From Allodiplogaster sudhausi (taxonomy: Eukaryota > Nematoda > Chromadorea > Rhabditida > Diplogasteridae), in contig CALZFC010000030.1 in NCBI GenBank assembly GCA_945643635.1, positions 2,081,001 to 2,145,000 on the forward strand: a stretch of DNA of 64,000 bases, read 5' to 3'. The position numbers and the translations under genes were made by a program. This document shows, piece by piece, positions 43,385 through 54,552 of this stretch. The notes beneath the pieces were generated by a model. The model worked only from the letters and a program-made list of their open reading frames with translations, did no database searches and had not been told where the DNA came from. Position 1 is the stretch's first letter, and each line of letters opens with the position of its first letter.

Positions 43385-45660
43385 AAAAGAGGAAGAGTGA
43401 AGGAAATGAAAGAACGAGAGACTGATAGATAGGAGAAGAGGAATGAAGGAAATGTAAGAGGGAGAGAGAAACACAGAAAGAATTAGAGTGTGAAGAGCGC
43501 AAAACTAATAGCTGGATTAAGTGAAATAAATAATTACAAGTGAAATTAACAATTTCAATAGAAATAAATATATACAAATGAAATAAATATATAATTTCAG
43601 CTTCGTGACGTGGACGCCTCCGAACAGCCAGATGGCGAAGATGGAGAAGAGGAAGAAGAAGAAGGCGAAGAGCCAAAGATTGACGACCAAGCGGGAGAAG
43701 TGGACGAGAAGGAGGAAGAACAACTCGATCCGAAGCTATGGGACGAAGAGGAAATGGAGAAGGACAGCGAGAAGAGACTCGATGAGGACTCTAAGGGTTA
43801 GGGCCGTTTTTTTATTTATTTTTCTTTTTGTTATTTAAGATATCGTTAAAGTATCTCTTTTAAAGATGTATGCTCCAAGAAGTTGGCTTTGAGATGAGTA
43901 ATTAAAAATAAAAATTACAATTTAGCGAGAACAGAATTTCATTTGCTCTCAATCAGGTGCCCAGGACAAGTCTTCGGAATTGGCTGCGAAAGAAGACGAG
44001 ACGCAGGGAGTGAATGAAGAGGAGAAGACGAACGATAAAGACGATGAAGATCTAGGAGAGGGCGAGGGAGAGAAAGAAGATGAGGGTCTGGAGAACGTGG
44101 ATGAGCAAGAGAGGGAGCAGGATCTGAATATAGAAGACGAACCCAGCCAACCGGCTGAGAAAGGTGCGGATATTTTAGTAATAAAAATTATGTGTACTAT
44201 CTTTTTATGAATGTAAAAATATATGAATAATCAGTTACTCACGCGTGTTTTCTTGTCATGTTGCATGTTTTTTTTTCTTTAAACTTTTTTGAAATAATTA
44301 ATTTTCTATTTAGAGAGTGATGAAGTGGACATGAATGGCCAGCTAGATCAAGACGAGGAGAATAACGAGAACGAGGAGGAGAATGAAGAAGCAACCACGG
44401 AAGAGAGCGAGAAGAATGAAGAAGAGAATGCAGAGGAGAATGGAGAGGACGAGCAAATGGTTAGGCATTTTAAGGATCTCTTTTTATTTTTATGCAGTTT
44501 TGAAATTCTGTTCATTGAATTTTAAACTGTTTACGCTGCATTAACAAACACCTCTCTTCGCTTGAAAACAACAATGAGAAAAAGCATTTAAATGTTGACT
44601 CTAAAGACCGAATTCACACTTATAATACTCCAGGACGCTGAAGAAGCTGGAACTTCTCAAGAGAAGGAAAACGAGAATGACTTGGAAGAACAAGAAAAGA
44701 AGGAAGACGAGATGGAGATGGAAGGAGGAGAGGGAGGGTCAGAGAAGCAGAAAGAGAAGAAGAAGACGGAGAGAGGAGGGAGGAAGGAAGAGGAGAATGA
44801 AGAAGAGGAACACGCTGCAGCGGATGACAGCAGTCAAGCGAGGTTTTTATTTATATTTGCAGAGAGATTGATGAAATTAAGATTGAACGTTTTTTTTTAG
44901 TGAAAAGAACAATTAATGCGAAAGTTTTTAATTATTAAAAAAAATTCTTTTCAGTAGATCCGATCGAAAAGGAGAAGCCGAAAAGCCAACATCAACAAAA
45001 GAGGCTGAGAAGGAAGCAGAGAAGAACGAGAACGAGAAAGAAGAAGAAGAAAGCAACGAAACGGAGAAAGAGAAGAGAAGTCGACCACTCGCGGACAAGG
45101 ACGTCGAAGAAGTGGAGAGAGAAGAGGAGAGAGTGGAGGGCGAGGAGATGGAGCAAGGAGAGCAGAGGGAGGAGAGTGCGGCGGGTAATAAGGAGGTTGG
45201 GAAGAGTTTCTCTCTTTTTTTAATGATTTTTGATTTCTATTGCAATGGTGTCATGTATAAGTAATTTTTTAACTATTTTTAAGAATTTTATATTTAGATC
45301 ATGGGGAACAATTTTTTTTCTATTTCGAGACATGTTCATGTAATGACTGATATATTAAGCTTGTCATTTTTTGAGAACAATAAAAAATAAAGTTATTTAT
45401 AAAAATTAAATTTCCTTCTAAAGATGTCTGGCGGCGCAACACTGGAAGAGGCGAAGGAATCTCGGCGCCAAGAGGAAAAGGAACCGACGCCGAGGCGGCC
45501 AGAGGAGAAGGAGCGGAGGATGGACGTGGCAGCTGCACTTGCAGAGGCAGTTCGAGCGGCAGCGGAGAGGAAGAGCGAAGAGGAGGAAGAGAGGGAGTCG
45601 GCCATTCATCTCGCGCCATTGGATATGGCACAGCTGGTTGGGACGATTCGTTTGCTTCTT

Positions 45661-45697
<37 letters not shown>

Positions 45698-46275
45698 CTC
45701 TGTCTCTCTCTCTCTCTCTCTGACCCTTGGATATGGGGCAACTGGCTAAGATTCTTCTGTTTCTATATATTTATTTATTCAAAACATTCATAATAATGTG
45801 AGGGATTTGTACTCAATTAACGAGAAGAGCGAAGAGAAAAGAGAGAGAGAGTGAGAGAGAGTGAGAGTGAGAGAGAGAGCTGGAGAAAGAGAGAGAGAGA
45901 GAGAGAGAGAAGATCCAAGAGAAACAGAAGAATGTATAATTGGGGGGAAGGATACTAGTTATACTTGAACAATTCATACATGCTCACAGTGTCATCATTT
46001 GTACATGTTTATTGCTTTTTTCCATAATCATACTCTGAGGAAAAAAAAAACTAATTGTATTTATGCTTAATCCGGTTAAATGAAAATAAAATTTAATTAA
46101 AAGGTGACAAAACGTCCATTCTCAGGCCGAGCTCGTGACCAGAGAAATGCTCCACGGCGGAGGAGGAATAGCAGAAGAAGAAGAAGAGAGAGAGAAGGGA
46201 GGAGGAGAGGAGTCACTCCGGATAACAGAAGAGGAAGCGAGGACCATGTGGAAGGTGAGGAAGACGAGGAGTGCC

Positions 46276-46333
<58 letters not shown>

Positions 46334-47041
46334 AATAACCTATTCTATTCCAGGCGATGGCCCCAGCCGTCGATGTCCTCGCTGCGGAGCTTTCTGAACG
46401 TCTTCGCCTCATTCTGGAGCCAAGGAGAGCATCTCGCTTCCAGTTAGTTTATCTTTTACCAGCAACTTTCCTTCCATTTCACTTTCTCTCTGTCTCTCTC
46501 TTTTTCTCTCTCTCGCTCTCTCTCTCTCTCCATCTCTCTCCCTCTCTCTCTCATTCCAGAGGAGACTACCGCACTGGGAAGCGTCTGAACATGCGTCGCC
46601 TGATCGCGTACGTGGCCAGCGAGTACCGGAAAGATCGGATCTGGATGAGAAGGACGAAGTTGGCAGAGAGGAACTACCAACTCATGCTGGCCATCGATGA
46701 CAGCGCGAGCATGAGGGAAAACGGCATTCAGCAGGTGGGCAGAGAGAGGAGAGAGAAAGAGAAAAATAAGGAGGGTGTAGAGAGGGGAAGAGAGAACGAG
46801 AGGGAGAGAGAGTGAGAGGGGCCGGTAGAGAGAATTGAAGGAAACGAGGGAGAACGGCATTCAGCAGGTGGGCTGAGAGAGAGAGAGAGAGGGTGGGAGG
46901 AGGGGAAGAGAGAGACGACGGAAGAGTGAAATGAAGGAAACGAGAGAACGCGGCATTCAGGAGTTAGGTAGAGAGAGCGAGATAGAGAACGCGACTGTGT
47001 TCTCTCTCTCTCTCTCCCTGTCTTCCCTCTCTCTCTCTCTC

Positions 47042-47076
<35 letters not shown>

Positions 47077-47092
47077 CTCTCTCTCCCTGTCT

Positions 47093-47131
<39 letters not shown>

Positions 47132-47340
47132 AGGTAACCTGCGAGGGTGCCTGCATCGTGGAGGAGGCCCTTCGCCGCGTGGATGCCGGCCAGATGAGCG
47201 TGTTGAAGTTTGGAGAGAAAGTCGACGAGATCATTGGTTTCGGAGAGACTCACGCCGATTCAGGTTTCTCCCTCTCTCTCTCTTTCTCTCTTTCTCGCAC
47301 TCTGCCTCTCTCTCTCTGAGTATTTCTCTCTCTCTGTCTG

Positions 47341-47377
<37 letters not shown>

Positions 47378-48022
47378 CCTTTCTTTCAGGTGTCCGTCTG
47401 CTCTCCTCCCTCTCGTTCTCCCAATCTCGCACCGACCTCTCTGCCCTTCTCCGTTCTGCTTCCCATCGCTTCGACGCTGCTCGAACTTCCTCTTCCGAAC
47501 AGCTTCTCGTCATTCTCTCCGATGGGTTAGTCTGCAATTTATTTAATTCATTTCCCGATTTAACTTTAAAATAAAAATTTTTTGAACCAGCATCATGATT
47601 TTACATGCTTGTCTAGCTGGAGTTGGTCATTATTAAGAATATATAGCGATGAATATTTTTTTACTAGATGTGTCTGCTATAATTAATTGAAATTTAGTTT
47701 TAAAATGATTATGAAAATATAAGTAAATAAAAAGTCATTCTGCTTCAGCCGCGGTGTCCGCGCAGACGGTTCGTCGCCCCTCCGAACGGCCCTCGCCTCG
47801 CTGCACCCGGCTACCGTACTCTTCGTGATCCTGGACTGCGGGGCCAAGTCCATCAACGAACTCTCGGTGGCCTCCTTCCAGAAGGACAAGGTGACCCTGG
47901 TGCCGTACCTCTCCATCTTCCCCTTTCCTCTCTACGTCGTCGTCTCTTCCATCACTCATGTCCCAGCTGTTCTGGCTGAGGCACTGAGGCAGTGGATTGA
48001 AATGGGTTCACTTCAGATGTGA
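15732..48022 (+). CDS. MDN1: Midasin (MDN1/Rea1), giant AAA+ ATPase for 60S ribosome maturation, about 79 exons
   Basis: A dynein-like ATPase that strips assembly factors (Ytm1/WDR12, Rsa4/NLE1) from pre-60S particles in nucleolus and nucleoplasm. Splicing by phase gives about 13,356 coding bases, about 4,450 residues (yeast about 4,900, human about 5,600). Order seen: short basic/acidic N-terminus, six AAA+ modules, long helical linker, Asp/Glu-rich region, MIDAS domain with DDSAS and a downstream SDG. P-loops: GCTGSGKT 16143, GEAGVGKT 18887, GETSAG|KT split by an intron at 22228/22498, GETGEGKT 25644, GSPGCGKS 27594; AAA6 lacks one. Only 78 residues precede AAA1, so the N-terminal domain is short or lost. 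The exon 60/61 junction (40567 or 40578 to 40857) is uncertain. Introns hold many CT/GA repeats. The poly(A) signal is at 48296. Confidence 0.95.
17880..17928. repeat. Perfect 21-bp inverted repeat with 7-nt loop in midasin intron
   Basis: Left arm 17880-17900 and right arm 17908-17928 are exact reverse complements around the loop tcttttc. It lies in the intron between midasin exons 6 and 7. It could be a small-RNA hairpin, a cruciform or a young insertion. Confidence 0.9.
18923..19150 (+). repeat. Decayed tandem copies of the AAA2 P-loop exon end plus donor
   Basis: After exon 8 (Walker A and donor GTGAGGAGAGAG), a similar unit recurs at about 19009-19066 (gctctgctggtcggaaagg ... gtgcag|gtgaggagag) and again at about 19089-19155 with more decay. 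The first copy still translates to ALLVGKDRMCKTGLVQ, recognisably ALLVGEAGVGKTSIVQ. GA runs separate the copies. Confidence 0.75.
20058..20160. repeat. (AAT)n/(ATT)n microsatellite
   Basis: AAT repeats followed by ATT repeats and AAT again, self-complementary, in the intron after midasin exon 11. Confidence 0.92.
20659..20975. repeat. (CT)n tract filling the intron between midasin exons 12 and 13
   Basis: Runs from just after the donor to the acceptor. It produces long Ser/Leu-rich open frames in two frames that are not genes. Confidence 0.92.
23661..23853. mobile_element. MITE copy A with CAGGGG inverted termini
   Basis: 193 bp. Left end 23661-23684 (CAGGGGGAAAAAGGATGG...) matches the reverse complement of the right end 23831-23853 (CAGGGGAAAAAGGGTGG...). 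Non-coding. CAGGG ends are hAT-like, but no matching 8-bp target duplication flanks this copy. Confidence 0.75.
24136..24470. repeat. (CT)n-rich tract between the two MITE copies
   Basis: Impure CT microsatellite inside midasin intron 19. No coding content on either strand. Confidence 0.9.
24491..24660. mobile_element. MITE copy B, same family as 23661-23853
   Basis: Shares the CAGGGGAAAAAGG start, the 'acttcagaagacctc.aaaa.taggtgggtgagccaaaa' core and the 'ggtctcaaaaatt.tggtagtcc' part with copy A, and ends in ACCACCCTTTATTCCCT. It is diverged and its right terminus is eroded. Confidence 0.7.
25203..27355 (+). other. Midasin AAA4 (exons 21-26)
   Basis: Exons 25203-25321, 25589-25774, 25984-26218, 26496-26731, 26941-27133, 27259-27355. 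Walker A GETGEGKTR, INCHERTETSDLLG, Walker B PLLIDEISLAEDS, sensor ATMNPGGDYGKKE and SKALRNRFTEIW are all intact. Confidence 0.88.
27478..30274 (+). other. Midasin AAA5 (exons 27-33)
   Basis: Exons 27478-27686, 27986-28111, 28415-28615, 28842-29036, 29301-29493, 29703-29944, 30143-30274. Walker A GSPGCGKSS, LNLSEQT-DLADLFGSDVP, Walker B WILLDEMNLASQ, sensor ACQNPTAQGGNRK and PKSFINRFT are present. Confidence 0.88.
30370..30608. repeat. (CT)n tract abutting the acceptor of midasin exon 34
   Basis: CT repeats with interspersed 'catgctctct' units run straight into the acceptor ctctctag. Confidence 0.9.
30611..31441 (+). other. Midasin AAA6, degenerate (exons 34-36)
   Basis: Exons 30611-30789, 31044-31151, 31282-31441. 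No P-loop is visible. A Walker-B-like WLIIEDVNLC, a following helix LDRLNTCLEADGELVISEK and an arginine-finger-like RAMRNRSLELFV remain. Loss of nucleotide binding in AAA6 is usual for this family. Confidence 0.82.
31643..42784 (+). other. Midasin linker/stalk region (exons 37-66)
   Basis: Thirty mainly helical exons, from 31643-32048 to 42602-42784. Sequence is poorly conserved and rich in Ala, Leu, Glu and Arg, with an acidic insert in exon 37 and a Lys-rich patch at about 37470-37530. In Rea1 this linker is a dynein-like lever that remodels against the AAA ring. Exon 39 is taken to 32519 because the shorter choice brings in a stop at the next junction. Confidence 0.75.
37899..38160. repeat. 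(CT)n tract in midasin intron 53
   Basis: CT repeat from the donor (C|GTCAGTCTCTC) almost to the acceptor cttttcag. Confidence 0.9.
43017..45636 (+). other. Midasin Asp/Glu-rich region (exons 67-73)
   Basis: Exons 43017-43286, 43601-43796, 43957-44163, 44314-44459, 44634-44842, 44955-45195, 45424-45636. Glu, Asp and Lys dominate, with recurring EEENEE-like runs. In midasin this flexible acidic tether lets the MIDAS domain reach the AAA ring and cargo. Block LDPKLWDEEEME is a conserved midasin motif. Confidence 0.85.
46126..48022 (+). other. Midasin MIDAS (VWA) domain (exons 74-79)
   Basis: Exons 46126-46254, 46354-46442, 46560-46734, 47134-47263, 47390-47525, 47749-48022. The lead-in GKRLNMRRLIAYVASEYR is the conserved block before MIDAS. 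The metal site shows DDSASM (DxSxS) and ILSDGRG. The C-terminus FPFPLYVVV and EALRQWIEM match the human end. This domain binds the UBL domains of Rsa4/NLE1 and Ytm1/WDR12. Confidence 0.92.
46740..47130. repeat. Facing (GA)n and (CT)n tracts spanning midasin intron 76
   Basis: The sense strand carries GA-rich sequence (about 46740-46910) after the donor and CT-rich sequence (about 47000-47130) up to the acceptor CTCAG. A segment 'gggaaaacggcattcagcaggtggg' of exon 76 recurs decayed at about 46847-46873 and 46944-46968. Confidence 0.85.
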
Positions 48023-48960
48023 TATTTGTTAGCAGAGATATATTTCATTATTCTTTTTTTCGTTTATTCCTAGTTTTTTTTCATACTCAAATCTTATGCA
48101 TATATAGAAATTGTTAGGTGAATATTGAGTTCTTTGTCAAGTGTTTTATTATTTGCTGCAGAGTTTCTTGTTGGATTGGCTCAGATAATTGTTGTTGTTG
48201 ATTCTTGTTGTTACTGAAGATGTTGAGACTTTTTGTTTTCATGTTCTGCTTAGATTGAATGTTGAAAAATGGAAATGGAATTCGATGCTAGCAGAAATAA
48301 ATATGTTAATAACGTGTTTCGACAGCGTTGGAGAAGAGGGCGAGAAAGAGAGATTGGAAGACGGAGAGCAAAAAGAGATCTTAAGAGAGATAACGAGAGA
48401 GAGAAAGTGGGCAAGAGAGAGACAGACAGCAAGGGAGGGAGAGGAGAGAGAAAAGAGAAGGTGGATGGCTGGAGTCGATGGTCAACAGCTTGATCTAATC
48501 GAAACTACGCAAAAAAAAGTACGACCACTCGAAGGAGCTAACCAAGCACCGGGCAGGTAGTGTAGTGAAATGATTGAAGAAATACAGGACTGAAGCATCT
48601 AGAGAACCGTGGACATTAGAGTCTTACGGATTGGCAATCTAGACAAATATTTCTTCACTATTAATGATAGTATCAATTTGGTAATCTTATCAACCTAATT
48701 CATACCTGTAGAATCGCTGAATTTTTCAAATATCATTCATCATGGTTAATACGATTTTGGTGCACAAATTTGAGTGTTGGACCACGAGAAATCGGTTTGG
48801 TAGAATGTCTGCCAGTTTTGTACAACCCTGTAGTGCAAACCGATGGGTAAGGCTTGCGTAATGTATCCGAGCAAAAAAAAAACAATTGTTTGTATAAATT
48901 TGTGAAATAATTGAAAGCAATAAGTTTTCTTGTTTCCCATTAAGTTAAAAATAAAAGGCA
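48023..48960 (+). repeat. Midasin 3'UTR/downstream unit D1
   Basis: Contains the poly(A) signal AATAAA at 48296-48301. The unit matches 55849-56890 (D2) along its length, for example the 'atagaaattgttaggYgaatattgagttct' block, and its second half matches 56935-57450 (D3). Confidence 0.8.
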
Positions 48961-49018
48961 ATAATTAATTTTTTTAAATTCAATTTTGGATATTAACATT
49001 AATTTTTTTAATGTATAG

Positions 49019-49162
49019 CCCGTGCACGAGCGGCCCATCAGCTGGCTCCGCCTCTTCGAATCGGCAGCCGAAGACGATAATCGGCCAGTCAAATTTGCTT
49101 CTCTTCTTTTATTCGATCTCGGAAATGATCCCCCAAAAAGCTGGGGAACAAGGATATGAAGG
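49019..49162 (+). other. Exon-like orphan open segment
   Basis: After an acceptor-like tgtatag, a frame stays open for 47 codons with good composition (PVHERPISWLRLFESAAEDD ... SLLLFDLGNDPPKSW) and then stops. It has no counterpart in D2 and no neighbouring exon. I do not recognise it. It may be a gene fragment or chance. Confidence 0.3.
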
Positions 49163-49300
49163 CTTAACCTATGCAAGCCTCCTTTAAATAAAAGTAAAAT
49201 CGTGAACTATTGCTTGGATATCAAAAGGGTTTTTTTTCTTTTAACTATTTCAACCATTTTCTCGGCGAATAACAAAAACATATAGTAAACTTGAGAAGCG

Positions 49301-49305
49301 ACAAT

Positions 49306-49336
<31 letters not shown>

Positions 49337-49411
49337 CGAAAGAGTAAGAAAGGGAGGGAGAGAGAGACAGACAGAGAGAGAGACACAGAGACAGAGAGAG
49401 AGACAGAGAGG

Positions 49412-49462
<51 letters not shown>

Positions 49463-49765
49463 GGAGATAGAGCTATGGAGATTGAGCGAATGGAGGAAGA
49501 GAATGAGACACAGAGAGAGAGAGACAGAGACAGACAGAGAGAGAGAGAGAGAGACAGAGAGAGAGAGGGAGAGAGAGAGAGAAAAGAGAGAGAGAGAGAA
49601 AGAGGGAGAAAGAGAAAGAATGAGAGAGAGGGAGAGAGAAAGAGGGAAAAAGAGGAAGAATGAGAGAGAGAGGGAGAGAGAGAGAGCGGTGAGTAGGAGT
49701 GGGAGAAATAAAATGATTTACATTTGGTCGAGTCTTTCGGACAGCCTCTTTTAACACTCTCTCTG

Positions 49766-49825
<60 letters not shown>

Positions 49826-49840
49826 GTCTCTCTCTCTCTC
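49301..49840. repeat. Large inverted (GA)n / (CT)n pair
   Basis: GA repeat at about 49301-49690 (with CAGA variants) followed by CT repeat at 49757-49840. The long open frames here on both strands are low-complexity artefacts. Confidence 0.92.
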
Positions 49841-49929
49841 CCCAACCCCATTCTCATTCCATCCTTTCCGGACGGACAGCTGGTCTCATTAAAAAAAATA
49901 AATAAGTAAAAAAAATTAACCTCAAACAG

Positions 49930-49936
49930 TATAAAA
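49930..49936 (+). promoter_or_regulatory. TATA-like box resembling the Ly6 promoter
   Basis: CAGTATAAAAGC here matches the sequence 5' of the Ly6 gene at 58124, with partly similar downstream sequence. It is probably a copied promoter fragment, since no gene follows it. Confidence 0.4.
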
Positions 49937-50075
49937 GCATTTCGCCCTCTCTCATCTCATACTCATTAATTGGCCAGCTCACTACACTATAACCACGTTG
50001 ATATCTCTCTCCAATCTGATTCGCGTGCAAGTTGTCAAACTTTTGACATCAAATATAATATTACAATACTTGGAA

Positions 50076-50160
50076 ACCGCCTCCGGGGCAAACGCCCCGA
50101 TGGTCCGTAGCGTGCATTCGGCACGCTACGGGGCATCGGGGCTTTTGCCCAAGAGACCGT
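50076..50160. repeat. 40-bp imperfect palindrome
   Basis: Arms 50076-50115 and 50121-50160 pair at roughly 33 of 40 positions around the loop attcg. The inner 11 bp (ccgtagcgtgc) are perfect and the arms are GC-rich, unlike their surroundings. Confidence 0.85.
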
Positions 50161-50229
50161 TTTCCGATTTCGGACTAAAAAATTTGTTTGTTTTAAAAAT
50201 TTTCAGTCAAATCAAATTGGTCTCACTTA

Positions 50230-50306
50230 TTCTCTGTTCCCGACCGGGCTTCGAACCCGGACCTTCAGCACAGATAGGTGAAGTCACCCGCACTACTCCA
50301 CACGCT
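50230..50306 (-). repeat. tRNA-like Pol III promoter segment (SINE-like)
   Basis: The minus strand has an A-box-like TGGAGTAGTGCGG, a possible anticodon-like arm, and a perfect T-arm CCGGG-TTCGAAG-CCCGG holding the B box GGTTCGAAGCC. The acceptor stem does not pair, so this is not a functional tRNA. A tRNA-derived SINE or pseudogene fits. Confidence 0.55.
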
Positions 50307-50340
50307 CCATGTCGTCAGAGTATGTGACGACATGGAGCGT
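50302..50340. repeat. Perfect 16-bp inverted repeat, 7-nt loop
   Basis: 50302-50317 and 50325-50340 are exact reverse complements around gagtatg, directly next to the tRNA-like segment and about 30 bp before the midasin duplicate begins. Confidence 0.9.
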
Positions 50341-50371
50341 TTGATTTTTTCAAAACATGCGAAAATTGACG

Positions 50372-53300
50372 TATTTATATCTAATTTAAACTGTTAGCGA
50401 TTCACTCACACCCTCCCTATCCTCACTCACTCACTCACATCAGGCAATTCGTGGTGACGAGACCCAGCTGCCGCCGCCAGCTACGGTAGAAGTGGACGCG
50501 GATGCGGGCCTGCTGCTCGTGCAACGACTCTACAAGGCGGCCACCGATTTCAGCAGCGACACGGAGGAGAATTCTTTGCAAGACGCCAAGGCGATCGATT
50601 GACTCGGCCGCGCCAGAAAAGTGCTCGCCACTTGCACTGAACACGCTGACAAAGTTGGTGGATTTCTTGACTTTTGACTCTTGGTCAAAAATAATTTTCC
50701 CGATCGATATTTGTGCCTTTTTAAAGCATTTAAAACGTTTTTACAGTTACAAATAATACAGCAATTTTCTGCCTCAGTTCTCTTCCTGGCTCTCCTCACT
50801 GCTGGCTGGTGTCCGCGATGGCAGCGCGCGCATTGCGGCAGAGTCAACGGCACGCGTCGCGGCTGCGGGATGCGTCGCGGTTGCGTTGCTGAGCCGTCTC
50901 GAGGACGCGCACGCTGAGGCGACTCACGCTGCCGCGGCGACGTTGATGAGACTGGCACAGGTACGCGGTTTTCAGAGAGTTCCTAATACTTGGGAAAACG
51001 TGCGTTTTTGAAGAATTTTTTTGTCATGGGAGACATGCGATTAGTTATGTTTGTTAACTGCAGAAATTTTTGAGGTTTAGTCTTCGTGAAAAAATAGTTT
51101 TTTTTTTAAATATTTTTTATTGATCATTAAATGTGTTTAAAAAAAGCAAAAAAAATATATTTAAAAGGGAAAATATGTCATTTTTAAGGTTGCCGTTCCA
51201 CTCCTTCGCGACGGCTACGTGAATCCGATTCCAGAAGAGCAGAAAGGAGGAGACGAGAGCGGAAAGAGCAGAGAAGAGGAGGGAGAAGGAGCGGCAGGAA
51301 TGGGAGAAGACAAAGGAGCCAAGGATGTCACGGAAGAGATGGAGGAGACGGGACAGATCGAGGGACTCAAGGGGGATGAAGAGAACGAAGAGAGACAGGA
51401 ACCAGCCAGCAAGGACAATGAGAGACCCATCGAGATGGAGGAGGACTTCCCGGAAGAGGTTGGGGAGAGAAAGGGAGAGAGAGAGACACACAGAGGAATA
51501 AAGGAAATATGAGAAGGAGAGAGTGAGAGAGAAACACAGAAAGAATTAGAGTGTGAAGAGCGCAAAACTAATAGCTGGATTAAGTGAAATAAATAATTAC
51601 AAGTGAAATTAACAATTTCAATAGAAATAAATATATACAAATGAAATAAATATATATTTTCAGCTTCGCGACGTGGAAACCTCAGAACAGCCAGATGGAG
51701 ACGATGGAGAAGAAGAGGAAGAAGAAGAGGGCGAAGAGCCAAAGATTGACGACCAAGCGGGAGAAGTGGACGAGAAGGAAGAAGAACAACTCGATCCGAA
51801 GTTATGGGACGAAGAGGAAATGGAGAAGGACAACGAGAAGAGAATGGATGAAGACTCCAAGGGTTAGGGCCGTGTTTTAGTTATTTATTTATTATTTTTT
51901 TTTAAAGATATCGTTACACTATTACTTTTTAAGAATTGATTATGAGATTTTTATTTGCATTTACTGTACGTTCAGGTCAGCACTAGTAATTGAATTCATT
52001 TTGTTCATGAAATTACTCTAAACACAACTGTTTTGAGAAGAGTAATTAAAAATAAAAATTTCAATTAAGCAGGAACAGAAGTTCGTTTACTCTCCAGGTG
52101 CCCAGGACAAGACTTCGGAATTGGCAGCGAAAGAAGACGAGACGCAGGGAGTGAATGAAGAGGAGAAGACGAAAGATAAAGACGATGAAGATGGAGGAGA
52201 GGGCGAGGGAGAGAAAGAAGATGAGGATCTGGAGAATGTGGATGAGCAGGAGAGAGAACAGGATCTGAATATAGAAGACGAACCCAGCCAACCGGCCGAG
52301 AAAGGTGCGGATATTTCAATAATAAAATTGTGTACTATCTTTTTATGAATGTCAAAATGTACGAATAATCAGTTACTCACGCTTGTTTTTTCTTCATGTT
52401 TCATGTTTTTTTTCTTTAATCTTCCTTGAAATAATTAAAGTTTCTATTTAGAAAGTGATGAAGTGGACATGAATGGCCAGCTAGATCACGACGAGGAGAA
52501 TAACGAGAACGAGGAGGAGAATGAAGAAGGAACCACGGAAGAGAGCGAGAAGAATGAAGAAGAGAATGCAGAGGAGAATGGGGAGGACGAGCAAATGGTT
52601 AGGCATTTAAGGATTTCTTTTTTGTACAGTTTTGAAATTCTATTCATTGGATTTTAAACTGTTTACGCTGCATTAACAAACACCTCTCTTCGCTTGAAAA
52701 CAAGACTGAGAAAAAGCATTTTAAATATTGACCCTAAAGACAGAATTCACACTAATAATACTTCAGGACGTTGATGAAGCTGGAACTTCTCAAGAGAAGG
52801 AGAACGAGAATGACTTGGAAGAGCAAGAAAAGAAGGAAGAAGAGATAGAGATGGAAGGAGGAGAGGGAGGGGCAGAGAAGCAGAAAGAGAAGAAGAAGAC
52901 GGCGAGAGGAGGGAGGAAGGAAGAGTAGAATGAGGAGGAGGAACAAGCTGCAGCAGATGACAGCAGTCAAGCGAGGTTTCTAATTTAATTTATTTAAATA
53001 TTAAAAAAATATATATTCCGAAATTATGGAGAATTTCGCAGGTGTATTAATAAAAATAATTCTGAGCCTTTTTAGAGAAAAATAAACTTAATTCAAAAAT
53101 TGTTTAGTCATGAATAAAAATTTTATTTACAGTAGATCCGGTCGAAAAGGAGAAGCCGAAAAGCCGACTTCTACAAAAGAAACAGAGAAAGAAGCAGAGA
53201 AGAATGAGAAGGAAAAAGAAGAAGAAGAAAGCAACGAAACGGAGAAAGAGAAGAGAAGTCGACCACTCGCGGACAAGGAAGTGGAAGAAGTGGAGAGAGA

Positions 53301-54488
53301 AGAGGAGAGAGTGGAGGGAGAGGAGATGGAGCAGGGAGAGCAGAGGGAGGAGAGTGCGGCGGGTAATGAAGAGGTTGGGCAGAGTTTTCTCTCTTTTTTA
53401 ACGCTTTTAGATTTCCCATTATAATTGTGTCAAGTATAAGTAACTGTGATTTTTTAAACTATTTTAAAGGATTTTATCCTTTTGGATCATGGCCAACAGT
53501 CTTGTTTTTTCAGCTATAAATATTGTAAATTTTTTTTCTTTTTCGAGACTTGTTCATCTAATGATATATTGATTGAGCTTGTCATTTTTTCGAGAACAAC
53601 AAAAATAAAGTAATTTATAAAAATTAAATTTCCTTTTAAAGATGTCTGGCGGCGCAACACTGGAAGAAGCGAAGGAATCTCGGCGGCAAGAGGAAAAGGA
53701 ACCGAAGCCGCGGCGGCCAGAGGATGGACGTGGCAGCCGCACTCGCGGAGGCAGTCAGAGCGGCAGCAGAAAGGAAGAGCGAAGAGGAGGAAGAGAGGGA
53801 GTCGGCCATTCATCTCGCGCCATTGGATATGGCACAACTGGTTCGGACTATTCTCACTTATTTTTATATATTTATTTATTAAATACATGTAGTATAATAA
53901 TGTGGGGATATGGGACTAACGAGAAATGCGAAGAAAAAATAGAAGATGGACCTAGAGAGATTTTATAATTGGCATAAGAGGAGAGTTGAGGAACAACGAG
54001 CCAAATTTGTTATTGTTGCAAAACTCATGCATGCTCATAGCGTCATCATTTCTATATTTATTTATTTTTCATGATCATGTACATAGTATAATAACCTGGG
54101 AATTATTTTTTTGTTAGTACTGTTAAGCATCATTGTTAATGCTTAATTCGGTTGAAAAAATTTTTGTAAGTAGAAGAGATAATTAAAATTCCTTTCTCAG
54201 GCCGAGCTCGTGACCCGCGAAATGCTCAACGGCGGTGGAGGAGCAATTGCAGAGGAAGAAGAGAAAGAGAAGAGAGGAGGAGAGGAGTCACTCCGGATAA
54301 CAGAAGAAGAAGCGAGGGCCATATGGAAGGTCAGGGAGATGAAGAATGAGTGGCACTCTCTCTCTCCCTCCCGCTCTCTCTCTCTCTCTCTCTCTCTCTC
54401 GCTCTCTCTCGCTCTCACTCTCTCTCTCTCTCTCTCTGTCGCTTTGTCTCGCTCTCTCTCTCTCTCACTCTCTCTCTATGTCGCTTTG

Positions 54489-54552
<64 letters not shown>

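Noticed and set aside
49207..49857. 216-codon minus-strand frame and its Arg/Glu-rich antisense
   Set aside because: Built entirely from (GA)n/(CT)n repeats.
50230..50306. Functional tRNA gene
   Set aside because: T-arm and box motifs exist, but the acceptor stem does not pair and the anticodon arm is poor.
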